Positions 47,882 to 56,344 of a DNA stretch of 64,000 nt are shown piece by piece (the stretch's first letter is position 1; each line of letters opens with the position of its first letter). Origin of the DNA: JAGTVG01 sp942491935 (lineage in GTDB: Bacteria; Bacteroidota; Bacteroidia; Cytophagales; Cyclobacteriaceae); assembly GCA_942491935.1 (NCBI GenBank), contig CALOCZ010000056.1:33957-97956 (forward strand), written 5' to 3'. Below the pieces are notes generated by a model. It had not been told where the DNA came from, did no database searches, and worked only from the letters and a program-made list of their open reading frames with translations. Made by a program: the position numbers and the translations under genes.

Positions 47882-48991
47882 ATGTATCTTGAAACCCTTC
47901 GCTTAATTAATTTTAAGAACTACCGGAACATTGTATTTGATTTTAATAAGGAGATAAATTGTCTTGTGGGAGAGAACGGGGTTGGGAAAACAAATGTACT
48001 CGATGCCATATACTACCTTTCACTGGCAAAGAGTTCATTTAATATATCTGACAACCATGTTATTCTGCATGGAGAAACCTATTTTTCAATATTGGGAAAA
48101 TTTCACAAGGATGAACATATTCTTGATGTAAAATGTAAGTCAATACTCAATAACAAAAAGTCCATCTCAATTAATGATAAGGAATATGAAAGGATCAAGG
48201 ATCACATTGGTCTATTCCCTATTGTGCTAATATCACCAAATGATACGGATATTATCCGGGGGACCAGTGAGAACAGAAGAAAATTTGTCGATGGAGTAAT
48301 TGCACAAATTGACAAGGAATATCTAGAAAATTTATTAAGATACAACCATGCTCTGAAACAGAGGAATTCACTTCTGAAAAAAACTGAAAACATATCGCAG
48401 GTAGATTATGATCTTATTGATTCTTTTGATCAGGTTCTATTAAAAACTGGAAAAAAAATTCACTTATACAGAAGAAAATTTATTGATAGATTCCTTTCTA
48501 TACTTCAAAGATTATATTCAGATATCTCTGATCAAAAAGAAGATATTGAAATCAGCTATCGTTCTGATCTGGAAGATTCCGATTTTAAAAAACTATTAAA
48601 AGGGGCACTCAATAAGGATATTTTATTAAGTCGCACCTCAGTTGGCATACATCGTGATGATTATCTCATCACGATTGATGGATACCCTATGAAAAAATTT
48701 GCTTCACAGGGCCAGCAGAAATCATTAATCGTTTCACTGAAGATTGCTCAATTTGAAATCATGAGAGAGGAAAGTGGGTTTAAGCCTATTCTTTTGATGG
48801 ATGACGTATTTGATAAGCTTGACGACCAGAGAATTGAAAAGATCATGAAACTTGTTGCAGGTCACAAATTTGGTCAGATATTCGTAACAGATGCAAGACC
48901 CGAACGTACTTTATCCATATTTGAATCAATTGATTCGGAAATATATATTTATCAAATACACGAAGGAAAGGCAAATGTTCTCTCTTCCTGA
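47882..48991 (+). CDS. recF: DNA replication and repair protein RecF
   Basis: RecF is an SMC-like ATPase that helps load RecA at gaps. The 369-residue protein has the typical start YLETLRLINFKNYRN, Walker A GENGVGKTN (30-38), and LVSPND-like ILISPNDTDIIRG. The signature FASQGQQKSLIVSLK is near residue 276 and Walker B is PILLMDDVFDKLD near 300. It is followed by gltX in the same direction after 42 bases. Confidence 0.95.
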   Translation: MYLETLRLINFKNYRNIVFDFNKEINCLVGENGVGKTNVLDAIYYLSLAKSSFNISDNHVILHGETYFSILGKFHKDEHILDVKCKSILNNKKSISINDKEYERIKDHIGLFPIVLISPNDTDIIRGTSENRRKFVDGVIAQIDKEYLENLLRYNHALKQRNSLLKKTENISQVDYDLIDSFDQVLLKTGKKIHLYRRKFIDRFLSILQRLYSDISDQKEDIEISYRSDLEDSDFKKLLKGALNKDILLSRTSVGIHRDDYLITIDGYPMKKFASQGQQKSLIVSLKIAQFEIMREESGFKPILLMDDVFDKLDDQRIEKIMKLVAGHKFGQIFVTDARPERTLSIFESIDSEIYIYQIHEGKANVLSS

Positions 48992-49033
48992 TAAGATAAA
49001 TGATTATTAGTAACTTTATATTAAAATTGTACG

Positions 49034-50575
49034 ATGAAAAAAGAGGTGAGAGTAAGATTTGCGCCCAGCCCTACGGGACCTTTGCATATTGGTGGCGTTA
49101 GAACGGCATTATACAACTATTTATTTGCCAGACATTATGGTGGAAATTTTATTCTACGGATAGAGGATACAGATCAATCAAGGTTTGTGAGTGGAGCTGA
49201 AGAGTATATCAGGGAGTCGTTGTCATGGTTGAAAATTCTTCCTGATGAAGGAATAGATGACAGCGGCCCATACAAACCTTACAGGCAATCAGAAAGGAAA
49301 GAGATATATCAAAAATACGCCAGCCAATTAGTAGACAATAAACTGGCATATTATGCCTTTGATACTCCGGATGACATAGAAAATATGAGAAACCGGTTAA
49401 AATCGGAAGGGCATAGCATGCCACAGTATAACTGTCATTCTCGTGGCAGTATGATAAATTCATTAACTCTATCTATTGAGGAGGTTCAAAAGAAGATTAA
49501 CTCAGGAGAGAAATATGTTATCAGATTAATGGTGCCGGAAAATGAGGATATTTCTTTTAATGATTTGATACGTGGACGAATAAGTGTTGTCTCAGATACC
49601 ATTGACGATAAAATATTAATAAAATCTGATGGGTTGCCTACCTATCATCTGGCCAATGTGGTAGACGACCATTTAATGGGTATATCACATGTAATTAGAG
49701 GTGAAGAATGGTTGCCTAGTGCCCCATTACACATTCTTTTATATCAATTCTTTGGATGGGAAGACAGCATGCCGGAATTTGCCCATCTGCCACTAATTTT
49801 AAAACCAGAGGGTACTGGAAAATTAAGTAAAAGGGATGGGGATAAGCATGGATTTCCAGTATTTCCAATAGATTGGATGGATCCGGGAACCGGAGATATC
49901 AGTATAGGATTTAGAGAGAGAGGGTATCTTCCTGAAGCTATGGTCAATTTTCTTGCTTTTCTGGGCTGGAATCCGGGAACTGAACAGGAAATTTTCAGAA
50001 TGGAGGAATTGATTAAGGAATTTTCTATTGAAAGGGTAAATAAAGCTGGAGCAAAATTTGATATTGAAAAGGCGAAATGGTACAACCAGCAATATATCAA
50101 AACAATTCCAGATGAAGATATTGGGGCTTATTTAAATGATGAGATAATTAAAAAGGGAATAAAAGCTGATCTGGATTATGTATCAAAGGTGGCGATCGCC
50201 TTTAAGGAAAGAATCACGTTCCTCCACGAATTATTTGGAATCAGTTCTTATTTTTTTCTGAGACCTGAAACATATGATGAGAAAGTGATCAAAAAAAGAT
50301 GGACAACAACGAATGTCGATTTTCTGACTCAATTTGCCGGTGAATTGAAGAATCCCTTTGATTTATTTGATGCTGATACAATAAAAAATACAATGCAGCA
50401 AATACTTGACCGTATGGAAATAAATATGGGTTCGATAATGCAGGTATTAAGGGTAGCTGTAACAGGAGTGGCTTCAGGAATAGACCTGATCTATACCATG
50501 GAGCTTCTGGGACATAAAGAGGTTAGTGAAAGAATAGAAATTGCCAATGATAAACTGGCTGATTTTGTAAAGTAA
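49034..50575 (+). CDS. gltX: Glutamyl-tRNA synthetase
   Basis: GltX attaches glutamate to tRNA-Glu. The 513-residue class I synthetase has the HIGH-type motif PSPTGPLHIGG (11-21), RFAPSPTG at the N-terminus, the KMSKS-type motif GKLSKRDGDKHGFP (about 260), and the C-terminal helical anticodon-binding domain. The catalytic motifs are complete. The next gene starts one base after its stop codon. Confidence 0.96.
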   Translation: MKKEVRVRFAPSPTGPLHIGGVRTALYNYLFARHYGGNFILRIEDTDQSRFVSGAEEYIRESLSWLKILPDEGIDDSGPYKPYRQSERKEIYQKYASQLVDNKLAYYAFDTPDDIENMRNRLKSEGHSMPQYNCHSRGSMINSLTLSIEEVQKKINSGEKYVIRLMVPENEDISFNDLIRGRISVVSDTIDDKILIKSDGLPTYHLANVVDDHLMGISHVIRGEEWLPSAPLHILLYQFFGWEDSMPEFAHLPLILKPEGTGKLSKRDGDKHGFPVFPIDWMDPGTGDISIGFRERGYLPEAMVNFLAFLGWNPGTEQEIFRMEELIKEFSIERVNKAGAKFDIEKAKWYNQQYIKTIPDEDIGAYLNDEIIKKGIKADLDYVSKVAIAFKERITFLHELFGISSYFFLRPETYDEKVIKKRWTTTNVDFLTQFAGELKNPFDLFDADTIKNTMQQILDRMEINMGSIMQVLRVAVTGVASGIDLIYTMELLGHKEVSERIEIANDKLADFVK

Positions 50576-50576
50576 G

Positions 50577-50801
50577 ATGTCAAAGAAAAAGGTCCATAAA
50601 AAATATAAAAAGGGAATACCTGAAGAAAATGAAAACCTTCCGGGATTTGACATACGTATCAATCCTTTTGGCGAAGTTCAATCAACATATGATATTGATG
50701 AAGTGAATGCTTTCTTAAACGAGAATCTGACAGATAAAAAGCTCAAAAACAAGATTAAGTACAACCAAGCTAAGCCTGAAAAAAAAGAACCTGAAGAATA
50801 A
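50577..50801 (+). CDS. Small conserved hypothetical protein after gltX
   Basis: The 74-residue protein is highly charged with basic ends and an acidic middle (GIPEENENLPGFDIRINPFG). It starts one base after the gltX stop codon, so it is co-translated with it. The pattern with an ordered core and Lys/Glu-rich ends suggests a soluble cytoplasmic protein. The function is unknown. A small inverted repeat (50823-50841) follows. Confidence 0.75.
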   Translation: MSKKKVHKKYKKGIPEENENLPGFDIRINPFGEVQSTYDIDEVNAFLNENLTDKKLKNKIKYNQAKPEKKEPEE

Positions 50802-50822
50802 TTTTCTATTCTATTGATATTA

Positions 50823-50841
50823 ATTCAACCTAAAGTTGAAT
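50823..50841. repeat. Perfect 7-bp inverted repeat after the gltX operon
   Basis: ATTCAAC and GTTGAAT are separated by CTAAA. The position just past the stop codon suits a weak terminator or a protein-binding site. There is no clear T-run beyond a short TTTT. Confidence 0.4.
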
Positions 50842-50951
50842 GTTTTAATAATCCCGAGTAAATTAAATGAATATTTTCATTTTGAATTTTTTGATTAAAT
50901 TTATTTAAATATTCAAAAATTAAAGTATTTAACAAACCTAAATTTTTTGCT

Positions 50952-52037
50952 ATGAAGAAATCAATCTTACTATTGTTATCTCTTGCCTTGATCTTTATGA
51001 ATTGCGGTGGAGATAATTCAAAAAAAAATGAAATGAAAAAGCAAGCTGAGGAATATGCTGAAAGCATGAAGATTGAAGAAGAAATCGGCGGGCAGGTTAG
51101 AACCATGTTCCAACCATTGACAGCTGTTGCTGAAAATCCCAATAATCCAATAACTGTTGAAAAGGTAAAATTGGGTAAGGTTCTTTATTATGACAATCGA
51201 TTATCCAAAGACCAAACGCAAAGCTGTAACACATGCCATGACCTAACTACCTTTGGCGTAGATAATGAGAGATTTTCAGACGGGGATGATGGTACCAGTA
51301 TAGGGGACAGGAATTCACCAACTGTTTTAAATGCTGCTTTTCACACAAGTCAATTCTGGGATGGTCGAGCCAAAGATGTAGAAGAACAGGCAGGTTTGCC
51401 AGTTTTGAATCCAGTGGAAATGAACATTCCAACAGAAGAATTTCTTATTAAAAGACTTGCAGCCACTGACATATATCCACCACTTTTTGCGGCTGCATTC
51501 CCTGATGAAAGCAATCCAATCACATACGATAATTTGAAAAAAGCAATTGGTGCCTTTGAACGCACACTTGTTACACCGTCAAAATTTGATGATTATTTAA
51601 AAGGAAATAAAGGAGCACTTAGCCTGGAAGAAAAGAAAGGCTTGAAAACTTTTATCGATGCGGGTTGCCTGACATGTCATACAGGTAGTCAATTAGGTGG
51701 CAATATGATGCAAAAGTTTGGTGTCTATGATAATTACTGGACCCTTACTGGTAGTGATCCTATTGATGAGGGCAGGTTTAAAGAAACGGGAAATGAAGCA
51801 GATAAATATATGTTTAAAGTGCCCACACTTAGAAATGTTGCGATGACATATCCCTATTTTCATGATGGAAGTGTCGATAAACTTGAAGATGCTGTGAAAA
51901 CTATAGCTAAGTTAAACCTGAACAAAGACCTGACAGAAGAGGAAATCAAGAGTATTGTAGTATTCTTAAACACTTTAACAGGAGAAGTCCCTGAGGATGC
52001 AAAAAAAATCCCTGAAGAACTAAATCCTGCTTCTTGA
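50952..52037 (+). CDS. Di-heme cytochrome c peroxidase-like lipoprotein
   Basis: Periplasmic peroxidases of this family reduce hydrogen peroxide using cytochrome electrons. The 361-residue protein has a lipoprotein signal with Cys18 in FMNCGG. Two heme c motifs, C92NTCH96 and C239LTCH243, mark the two domains, and FERTLVTPSKFDDYLKG lies between. MauG-like enzymes share this layout. It stands alone, with a strong terminator at the end. Confidence 0.93.
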   Translation: MKKSILLLLSLALIFMNCGGDNSKKNEMKKQAEEYAESMKIEEEIGGQVRTMFQPLTAVAENPNNPITVEKVKLGKVLYYDNRLSKDQTQSCNTCHDLTTFGVDNERFSDGDDGTSIGDRNSPTVLNAAFHTSQFWDGRAKDVEEQAGLPVLNPVEMNIPTEEFLIKRLAATDIYPPLFAAAFPDESNPITYDNLKKAIGAFERTLVTPSKFDDYLKGNKGALSLEEKKGLKTFIDAGCLTCHTGSQLGGNMMQKFGVYDNYWTLTGSDPIDEGRFKETGNEADKYMFKVPTLRNVAMTYPYFHDGSVDKLEDAVKTIAKLNLNKDLTEEEIKSIVVFLNTLTGEVPEDAKKIPEELNPAS

Positions 52038-52044
52038 TTTGAAG

Positions 52045-52087
52045 GAGGCTGTCTCAAAAGCAATATTGAGACAGTCTCTTTTTTTTC
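52045..52087 (+). terminator. Rho-independent terminator after the di-heme peroxidase
   Basis: GAGGCTGTCTCAA pairs with TTGAGACAGTCTC (one G-T pair) around an 8-base loop, followed by a run of eight or more T. It begins 7 bases past the stop codon. Confidence 0.92.
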
Positions 52088-52350
52088 TAATGTATAAGTT
52101 CATTCTATAATTTACTTTCCGATATGTTCATAATAGATAAACTACAATATATTATGAACATTAAATTTCATAAATTTTAATCCCGCTATATCGATTTTAT
52201 ATTTCAAGTGTGTGCTAATGGCATCTAAAAGTTACAAGATTTCGGATCATTTAAACTGATTCAAGTTCAGAAAAATACTGGATTCCTGATCAAAAAATTT
52301 AATTTTTCTATTTTCGCGCACGGAAAATATTTTGGGAAATCTAACTTTCA
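52088..52350. other. Intergenic region with a perfect 12-bp inverted repeat
   Basis: This AT-rich gap separates two convergent genes. It holds a perfect inverted repeat at 52124-52161, ATGTTCATAATA and TATTATGAACAT around 14 bases. The half-sites look like an operator or a hairpin without a T-run. No open frame or RNA gene is evident. Confidence 0.5.
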
Positions 52351-53331
52351 CTATATAGATAAACAGCTGATTTCTTCTCTAATTCCCGACCAGCTTTGAT
52401 CCTTCAACCTTGCTCCATAGACCTCAATCACTTTACCACCAAGGATAGACCCTATTTTACCACAAAGCTCGAGATCATAACCATTTGATAGCCCATATAG
52501 AAAGCCAGCTGCATAGAGGTCGCCGGCACCCGTAGTATCTTTTAAATCAGCTTTGATACCTGGTACTACAATACTTCTCAGACCCTCATGTATAATTGAT
52601 CCCTCTTTCCCGATTTTAACCACAGCCGTATCACAATATTCGCCGATGATCCTGGCTGCTTTTTCCGGATCTTCCCCGGTAAATGACCGGGCTTCTTCCT
52701 CGTTGGCAAAAACTATATTTACATAATTTTTCACTATATCCAGTAAAAAATCCTTATTCGCATCTACAGTAGTAAAGCTGGCCATATCGATCGAAATGGT
52801 CAAACCAGTCTTTTTTGCCAAATTAACTGCTTTTAAAATGAGATCATGATTTTGCACAAGGTATCCTTCTATGTGAAAAAAGGAATATCCTGTGAATTGA
52901 TGGTCATTCAATTCATCAGCTTCCATTTCCACAGCAGCACCAAGATAAGTTGCAAAAGTACGTTCAGCATCCTTCGAAAGGAGGGTAATGGCCGTTCCTG
53001 TTGGGTTTTTACCATATAATAAATTTGGGCGAATGTGCCTTGAAACCAATTCTTTTTCAAAAAGATCTCCATATTTATCTTTTCCGATCTTTCCTATATA
53101 TCCACTTTGAACTCCTAATTTCGCTAATCCATCAATTGTATTAGAGGCTGATCCACCAGCTGCAATTTGATATTTAAAACCTTCAGTTGCTTTTAATATT
53201 TTTTTAGCTTTTTTTGAATCAACAAGCGTCATACTTCCTTTCGGCAATGAGAATTGCTTTAAAATTTGATCATCATCAATTTGAAAAATGAGATCAACCA
53301 ATGCATTTCCTAATCCAAGTACTTTTAACAT
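52351..53331 (-). CDS. PfkB-family carbohydrate/nucleoside kinase (adenosine kinase-like)
   Basis: The 326-residue kinase has the PfkB motif 1 region GGSASNTIDGLAKLG near residue 60 and the catalytic anion-hole motif DTTGAGDLYAAGFLYG near residue 270 with its base Asp. Close Bacteroidota relatives are annotated as adenosine kinases. I start it at the ATG at 53331 (MLKVLGLGNALVD), because a promoter -7 element sits at 53359-53366, overlapping the alternative ATG at 53361. Confidence 0.9.
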   Translation of the reverse strand: MLKVLGLGNALVDLIFQIDDDQILKQFSLPKGSMTLVDSKKAKKILKATEGFKYQIAAGGSASNTIDGLAKLGVQSGYIGKIGKDKYGDLFEKELVSRHIRPNLLYGKNPTGTAITLLSKDAERTFATYLGAAVEMEADELNDHQFTGYSFFHIEGYLVQNHDLILKAVNLAKKTGLTISIDMASFTTVDANKDFLLDIVKNYVNIVFANEEEARSFTGEDPEKAARIIGEYCDTAVVKIGKEGSIIHEGLRSIVVPGIKADLKDTTGAGDLYAAGFLYGLSNGYDLELCGKIGSILGGKVIEVYGARLKDQSWSGIREEISCLSI

Positions 53332-53358
53332 AATGCAAATCTTATATTTAGAGAGGAA

Positions 53359-53389
53359 CAAATATATTCTGCCATTTTAATATTTCAAC
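53359..53389 (-). promoter_or_regulatory. Bacteroidota promoter of the PfkB kinase gene
   Basis: On the minus strand GTTG (53386-53389) is followed by exactly 19 bases and TATATTTG (53359-53366). It is one of the two best promoters in the window and decides the start of the downstream gene, with a leader of about 20 bases. Confidence 0.68.
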
Positions 53390-53613
53390 ATTTGGTGTAT
53401 ATTTAATACTTGTTAAGATTATATTTCATATTATGGTTTGATTCTTGAGGCCAATTATTAAGTTTTTATTTTTTTGATCCCATAAAAAGTAAAAAAATGT
53501 CATTTAATTTGCCATCTAACCATGATCTATATCATATTAACAATTTGTTAGTGTAAAAATTTGATTATTCTAATATTTTTTAGCAATTTTACTAGATAAT
53601 TAAAAGAAGAGAT

Positions 53614-54267
53614 ATGTTTTTATTAAAAAAAGCCTTGGCATTGTTAATGTTGATTGCCTTCACTCAGGTATTTTCCCAGGATATATCAATTGAGAAGGCT
53701 CAAACAAAAGTTAATAATTACGATAATTATCAGCGAATTGATCTTAAAGTTCAGGGAACTGAAAACCGAAATGGATCGCATAGTACAAATGGAGGTTTGG
53801 CATTTGTGAGTAAAGAGTCTGATACTTCTGGGGTGAATACTTCTGATAAAAATGAGGGAACAGTGGAAATAACCTTTCTGGCACCTATTGCTGATTCTAA
53901 ATTTAAAAGAGGTAGTGCCATACAAGTCAGATGGACAGGAGGGAATCCTGATGATGAATATGCATTAGACCTGTTTGACGGTCGTTTTCATTACAGACAC
54001 ATAGGAGAATTAAAGAACTCAGGCACTTATCCATGGATAATCCCTAAAGATGTTAAACCAGGCAAAGAATATAAATTCAAACTCACCAATATTAATGATT
54101 TTGGCGAATCCGCTTTCAGCAGGACATTTATAGTAAAAAGGAAAGTGCCTGTAGCTGTTTGGATTGTTCCCGGAGCCCTTGTCGTTGGGGGCGCAGTATA
54201 TATGTTGTTTTTCTATGGCGATGATCCAGAAATACCTGATTTACCAGCACCTATAAACCCTAATTAA
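53614..54267 (+). CDS. Secreted protein with Kre9/KNH-like Ig domain and C-terminal membrane helix
   Basis: The 217-residue protein has a signal peptide (about residues 1-22) and an Asn/Ser/Thr-rich linker. A beta domain follows (about 85-180) that resembles the Kre9/KNH family: ITFLAPIADSKFKRGSAIQV, WTGGNPDDEYALDLFD, YPWIIPKDVKPG. A transmembrane helix (about 182-202) precedes a short acidic tail with prolines. It could anchor or assist the large repeat protein encoded 10 bases downstream. The family name is inferred from motif pattern. Confidence 0.75.
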   Translation: MFLLKKALALLMLIAFTQVFSQDISIEKAQTKVNNYDNYQRIDLKVQGTENRNGSHSTNGGLAFVSKESDTSGVNTSDKNEGTVEITFLAPIADSKFKRGSAIQVRWTGGNPDDEYALDLFDGRFHYRHIGELKNSGTYPWIIPKDVKPGKEYKFKLTNINDFGESAFSRTFIVKRKVPVAVWIVPGALVVGGAVYMLFFYGDDPEIPDLPAPINPN

Positions 54268-54277
54268 ATCAGCTAAA

Positions 54278-56344
54278 ATGGAAAAGATTATGAAACAAAG
54301 ACTACCTATTATATATGTTTTACTGCTTTCAGTAATTTTTCTGTTTAGTGGTAATTCAGTTGTTTTAGGGCAAGATACTGATATTTTAACCTTTAGTTTA
54401 GGCGGAAATCCCGGATCACCTGATAATATTTCACATACTGTGGCTGTTACTGTTCCTTACGGAACAGATTTAAGTAATATACAAACAAATTTTACAGTTT
54501 CGCCAGGTGTTACATCAACTACATTAGGAGGTTCTTCAATATCCGATGGAGATTTCTTGGACTTTAGTTCTCTATCAGAAATAATCGCGGTTACAAATCC
54601 CGCTGGAACACCCACTGATCAGGACTGGACTATTAATGTAACAGTTGCACCTAATACCGATACCGACATCCTGACTTTTGATATCGGCACTGATATAGGT
54701 GCTGTTAATGCGACCAATCATACCGTGGCTGTTACTGTTCCTTTTGGTACCAATGTGACTGCGCTTGTTGCTGATTTTACCCTTTCCCCGCAGGCTTCTG
54801 CTCGTGTTGGAGGCACCCCTCAGGTAAGTGGAACTACTCCAAATAACTTTACTAATCCTGTCACATACGTCGTACAGGCTGGAGATGGTACTGATCAAAA
54901 CTGGACTGTAACTGTATCAATTGCACCTAACACCGATAACGACATCCTGACTTTTGATATCGGTACTAATATCGGTACTGTTAATGCTACTAATCATACC
55001 GTGGCGGTTACTGTTCCTTTTGGCACCAATGTGACTGCGCTGGTTGCTGATTTTACACTTTCCCCACAGGCTTCTGCTCGTGTCGGAGGCACCCTTCAGG
55101 TTAGTGGAACTACGCCAAATAACTTTACCAATCCTGTCACATACGCCGTACAGGCTGGAGATGGCACGAATCAAAACTGGACTGTAACTGTATCAATTGC
55201 ACCCAACACCGATAATGATATCCTGACTTTTGATATCGGTTCTAATATCGGTACTGTTAATGCTACTAATCATACCGTGGCTGTTACTGTTCCTTTCGGC
55301 ACCAATGTGACTGCACTGGTTGCTGATTTTACGCTTTCCCCGCAGGCTTCTGCTCGTGTTGGAGGCACCCTTCAGGTGAGTGGAACTACTCCAAATAACT
55401 TTACTAATCCTGTCACATACGCTGTACAGGCTGGAGATGGCACGAATCAAAACTGGACTGTAACTGTATCAATTGCACCCAACACCGATAACGACATCCT
55501 GACTTTTGATATCGGTACTAATATAGGTACTGTTAATGCGACCAATCATACCGTGGCGGTTACTGTTCCTTTTGGCACCAATGTGACTGCGCTGGTTGCT
55601 GATTTTACACTTTCCCCACAGGCTTCTGCTCGTGTCGGAGGCACCCCTCAGGTAAGTGGAACTACTCCGAATAACTTTACTAATCCTGTCACATACGCCG
55701 TACAGGCTGGAGATGGTACCAATCAGAACTGGACTGTAACCGTATCAATTGCACCCAACACCGATAACGATATCCTGACTTTCGATATCGGTACTAATAT
55801 CGGTACTGTTAATGCTACCAATCATACCGTGGCGGTTACTGTTCCTTTTGGTACCAATGTGACTGCACTGGTTGCTGATTTTACACTTTCCCCACAGGCT
55901 TCTGCTCGTGTTGGAGGCACCCTTCAGGTTAGTGGAACTACCCCAAATAACTTTACCAATCCTGTCACATACGCCGTACAGGCTGGAGATGGCACGAATC
56001 AAAACTGGACAGTTACCGTTTCTTTTTCTGCAAATACCCAAACCGATATACTGACATACAGCCTACCAGGACAAACCGGTCCGGCTGTTATAAACAATGG
56101 AAATCATACTGTAAATGTAGAAGTACCTTATGGTACCAATGTTACTGCGTTTGTCGCTACTTTTACTTTGTCTTCACAGGCTTCAGCTACTGTTGGCGCT
56201 ACCTCCCAGACAAGTGGCGTTACACCTAATAATTTCACCAGTCCAGTAACCTATACTATTGAAGCTGGTGATGGAACAACACAAGATTGGACTTGTTACC
56301 GTCACCTTTGCTCCAAATACAGAAACGGATATTCTGACCTTTAG
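54278..56344 (+). CDS. Repeat-rich surface protein (DUF5018-like), N-terminal part
   Basis: The protein starts with a signal peptide (about residues 1-32, ending near LGQD) and then carries tandem Ig-like domains of about 92 residues. Each runs DILTFDIG...NHTVAVTVPFGTNV...TPNNFTNPVTY...DGTNQNWTVTVS, the DUF5018 pattern. Seven domains are read here, and domains 2 to 6 are almost identical. The frame breaks at an extra base near 56293 (DWTC in place of DWTVTVTF), after which the middle part continues in another frame. The last 17 codons here are out of frame. It should be an adhesin or other cell-surface protein. It is the second gene of an operon. Confidence 0.85.
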   Translation: MEKIMKQRLPIIYVLLLSVIFLFSGNSVVLGQDTDILTFSLGGNPGSPDNISHTVAVTVPYGTDLSNIQTNFTVSPGVTSTTLGGSSISDGDFLDFSSLSEIIAVTNPAGTPTDQDWTINVTVAPNTDTDILTFDIGTDIGAVNATNHTVAVTVPFGTNVTALVADFTLSPQASARVGGTPQVSGTTPNNFTNPVTYVVQAGDGTDQNWTVTVSIAPNTDNDILTFDIGTNIGTVNATNHTVAVTVPFGTNVTALVADFTLSPQASARVGGTLQVSGTTPNNFTNPVTYAVQAGDGTNQNWTVTVSIAPNTDNDILTFDIGSNIGTVNATNHTVAVTVPFGTNVTALVADFTLSPQASARVGGTLQVSGTTPNNFTNPVTYAVQAGDGTNQNWTVTVSIAPNTDNDILTFDIGTNIGTVNATNHTVAVTVPFGTNVTALVADFTLSPQASARVGGTPQVSGTTPNNFTNPVTYAVQAGDGTNQNWTVTVSIAPNTDNDILTFDIGTNIGTVNATNHTVAVTVPFGTNVTALVADFTLSPQASARVGGTLQVSGTTPNNFTNPVTYAVQAGDGTNQNWTVTVSFSANTQTDILTYSLPGQTGPAVINNGNHTVNVEVPYGTNVTAFVATFTLSSQASATVGATSQTSGVTPNNFTSPVTYTIEAGDGTTQDWTCYRHLCSKYRNGYSDL
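54665..56044 (+). repeat. Five near-identical 276-bp tandem repeats
   Basis: Units start at 54665, 54941, 55217, 55493 and 55769, each 276 bases or 92 codons, with the phase kept exactly. They begin with GAYATCCTGACTTT. The few differences are scattered synonymous or conservative changes, so the array is recent or kept similar by gene conversion. Later domains of the same protein are diverged. Confidence 0.93.

Noticed and set aside
54575..56041. Series of minus-strand frames of 85 to 107 codons across the repeat array
   Set aside because: They are the same antisense shadow repeated with the 276-bp period of the real gene.
54665..56044. Tandem array as a possible CRISPR
   Set aside because: Units are 276 bp, contiguous without spacers, and code for protein domains.
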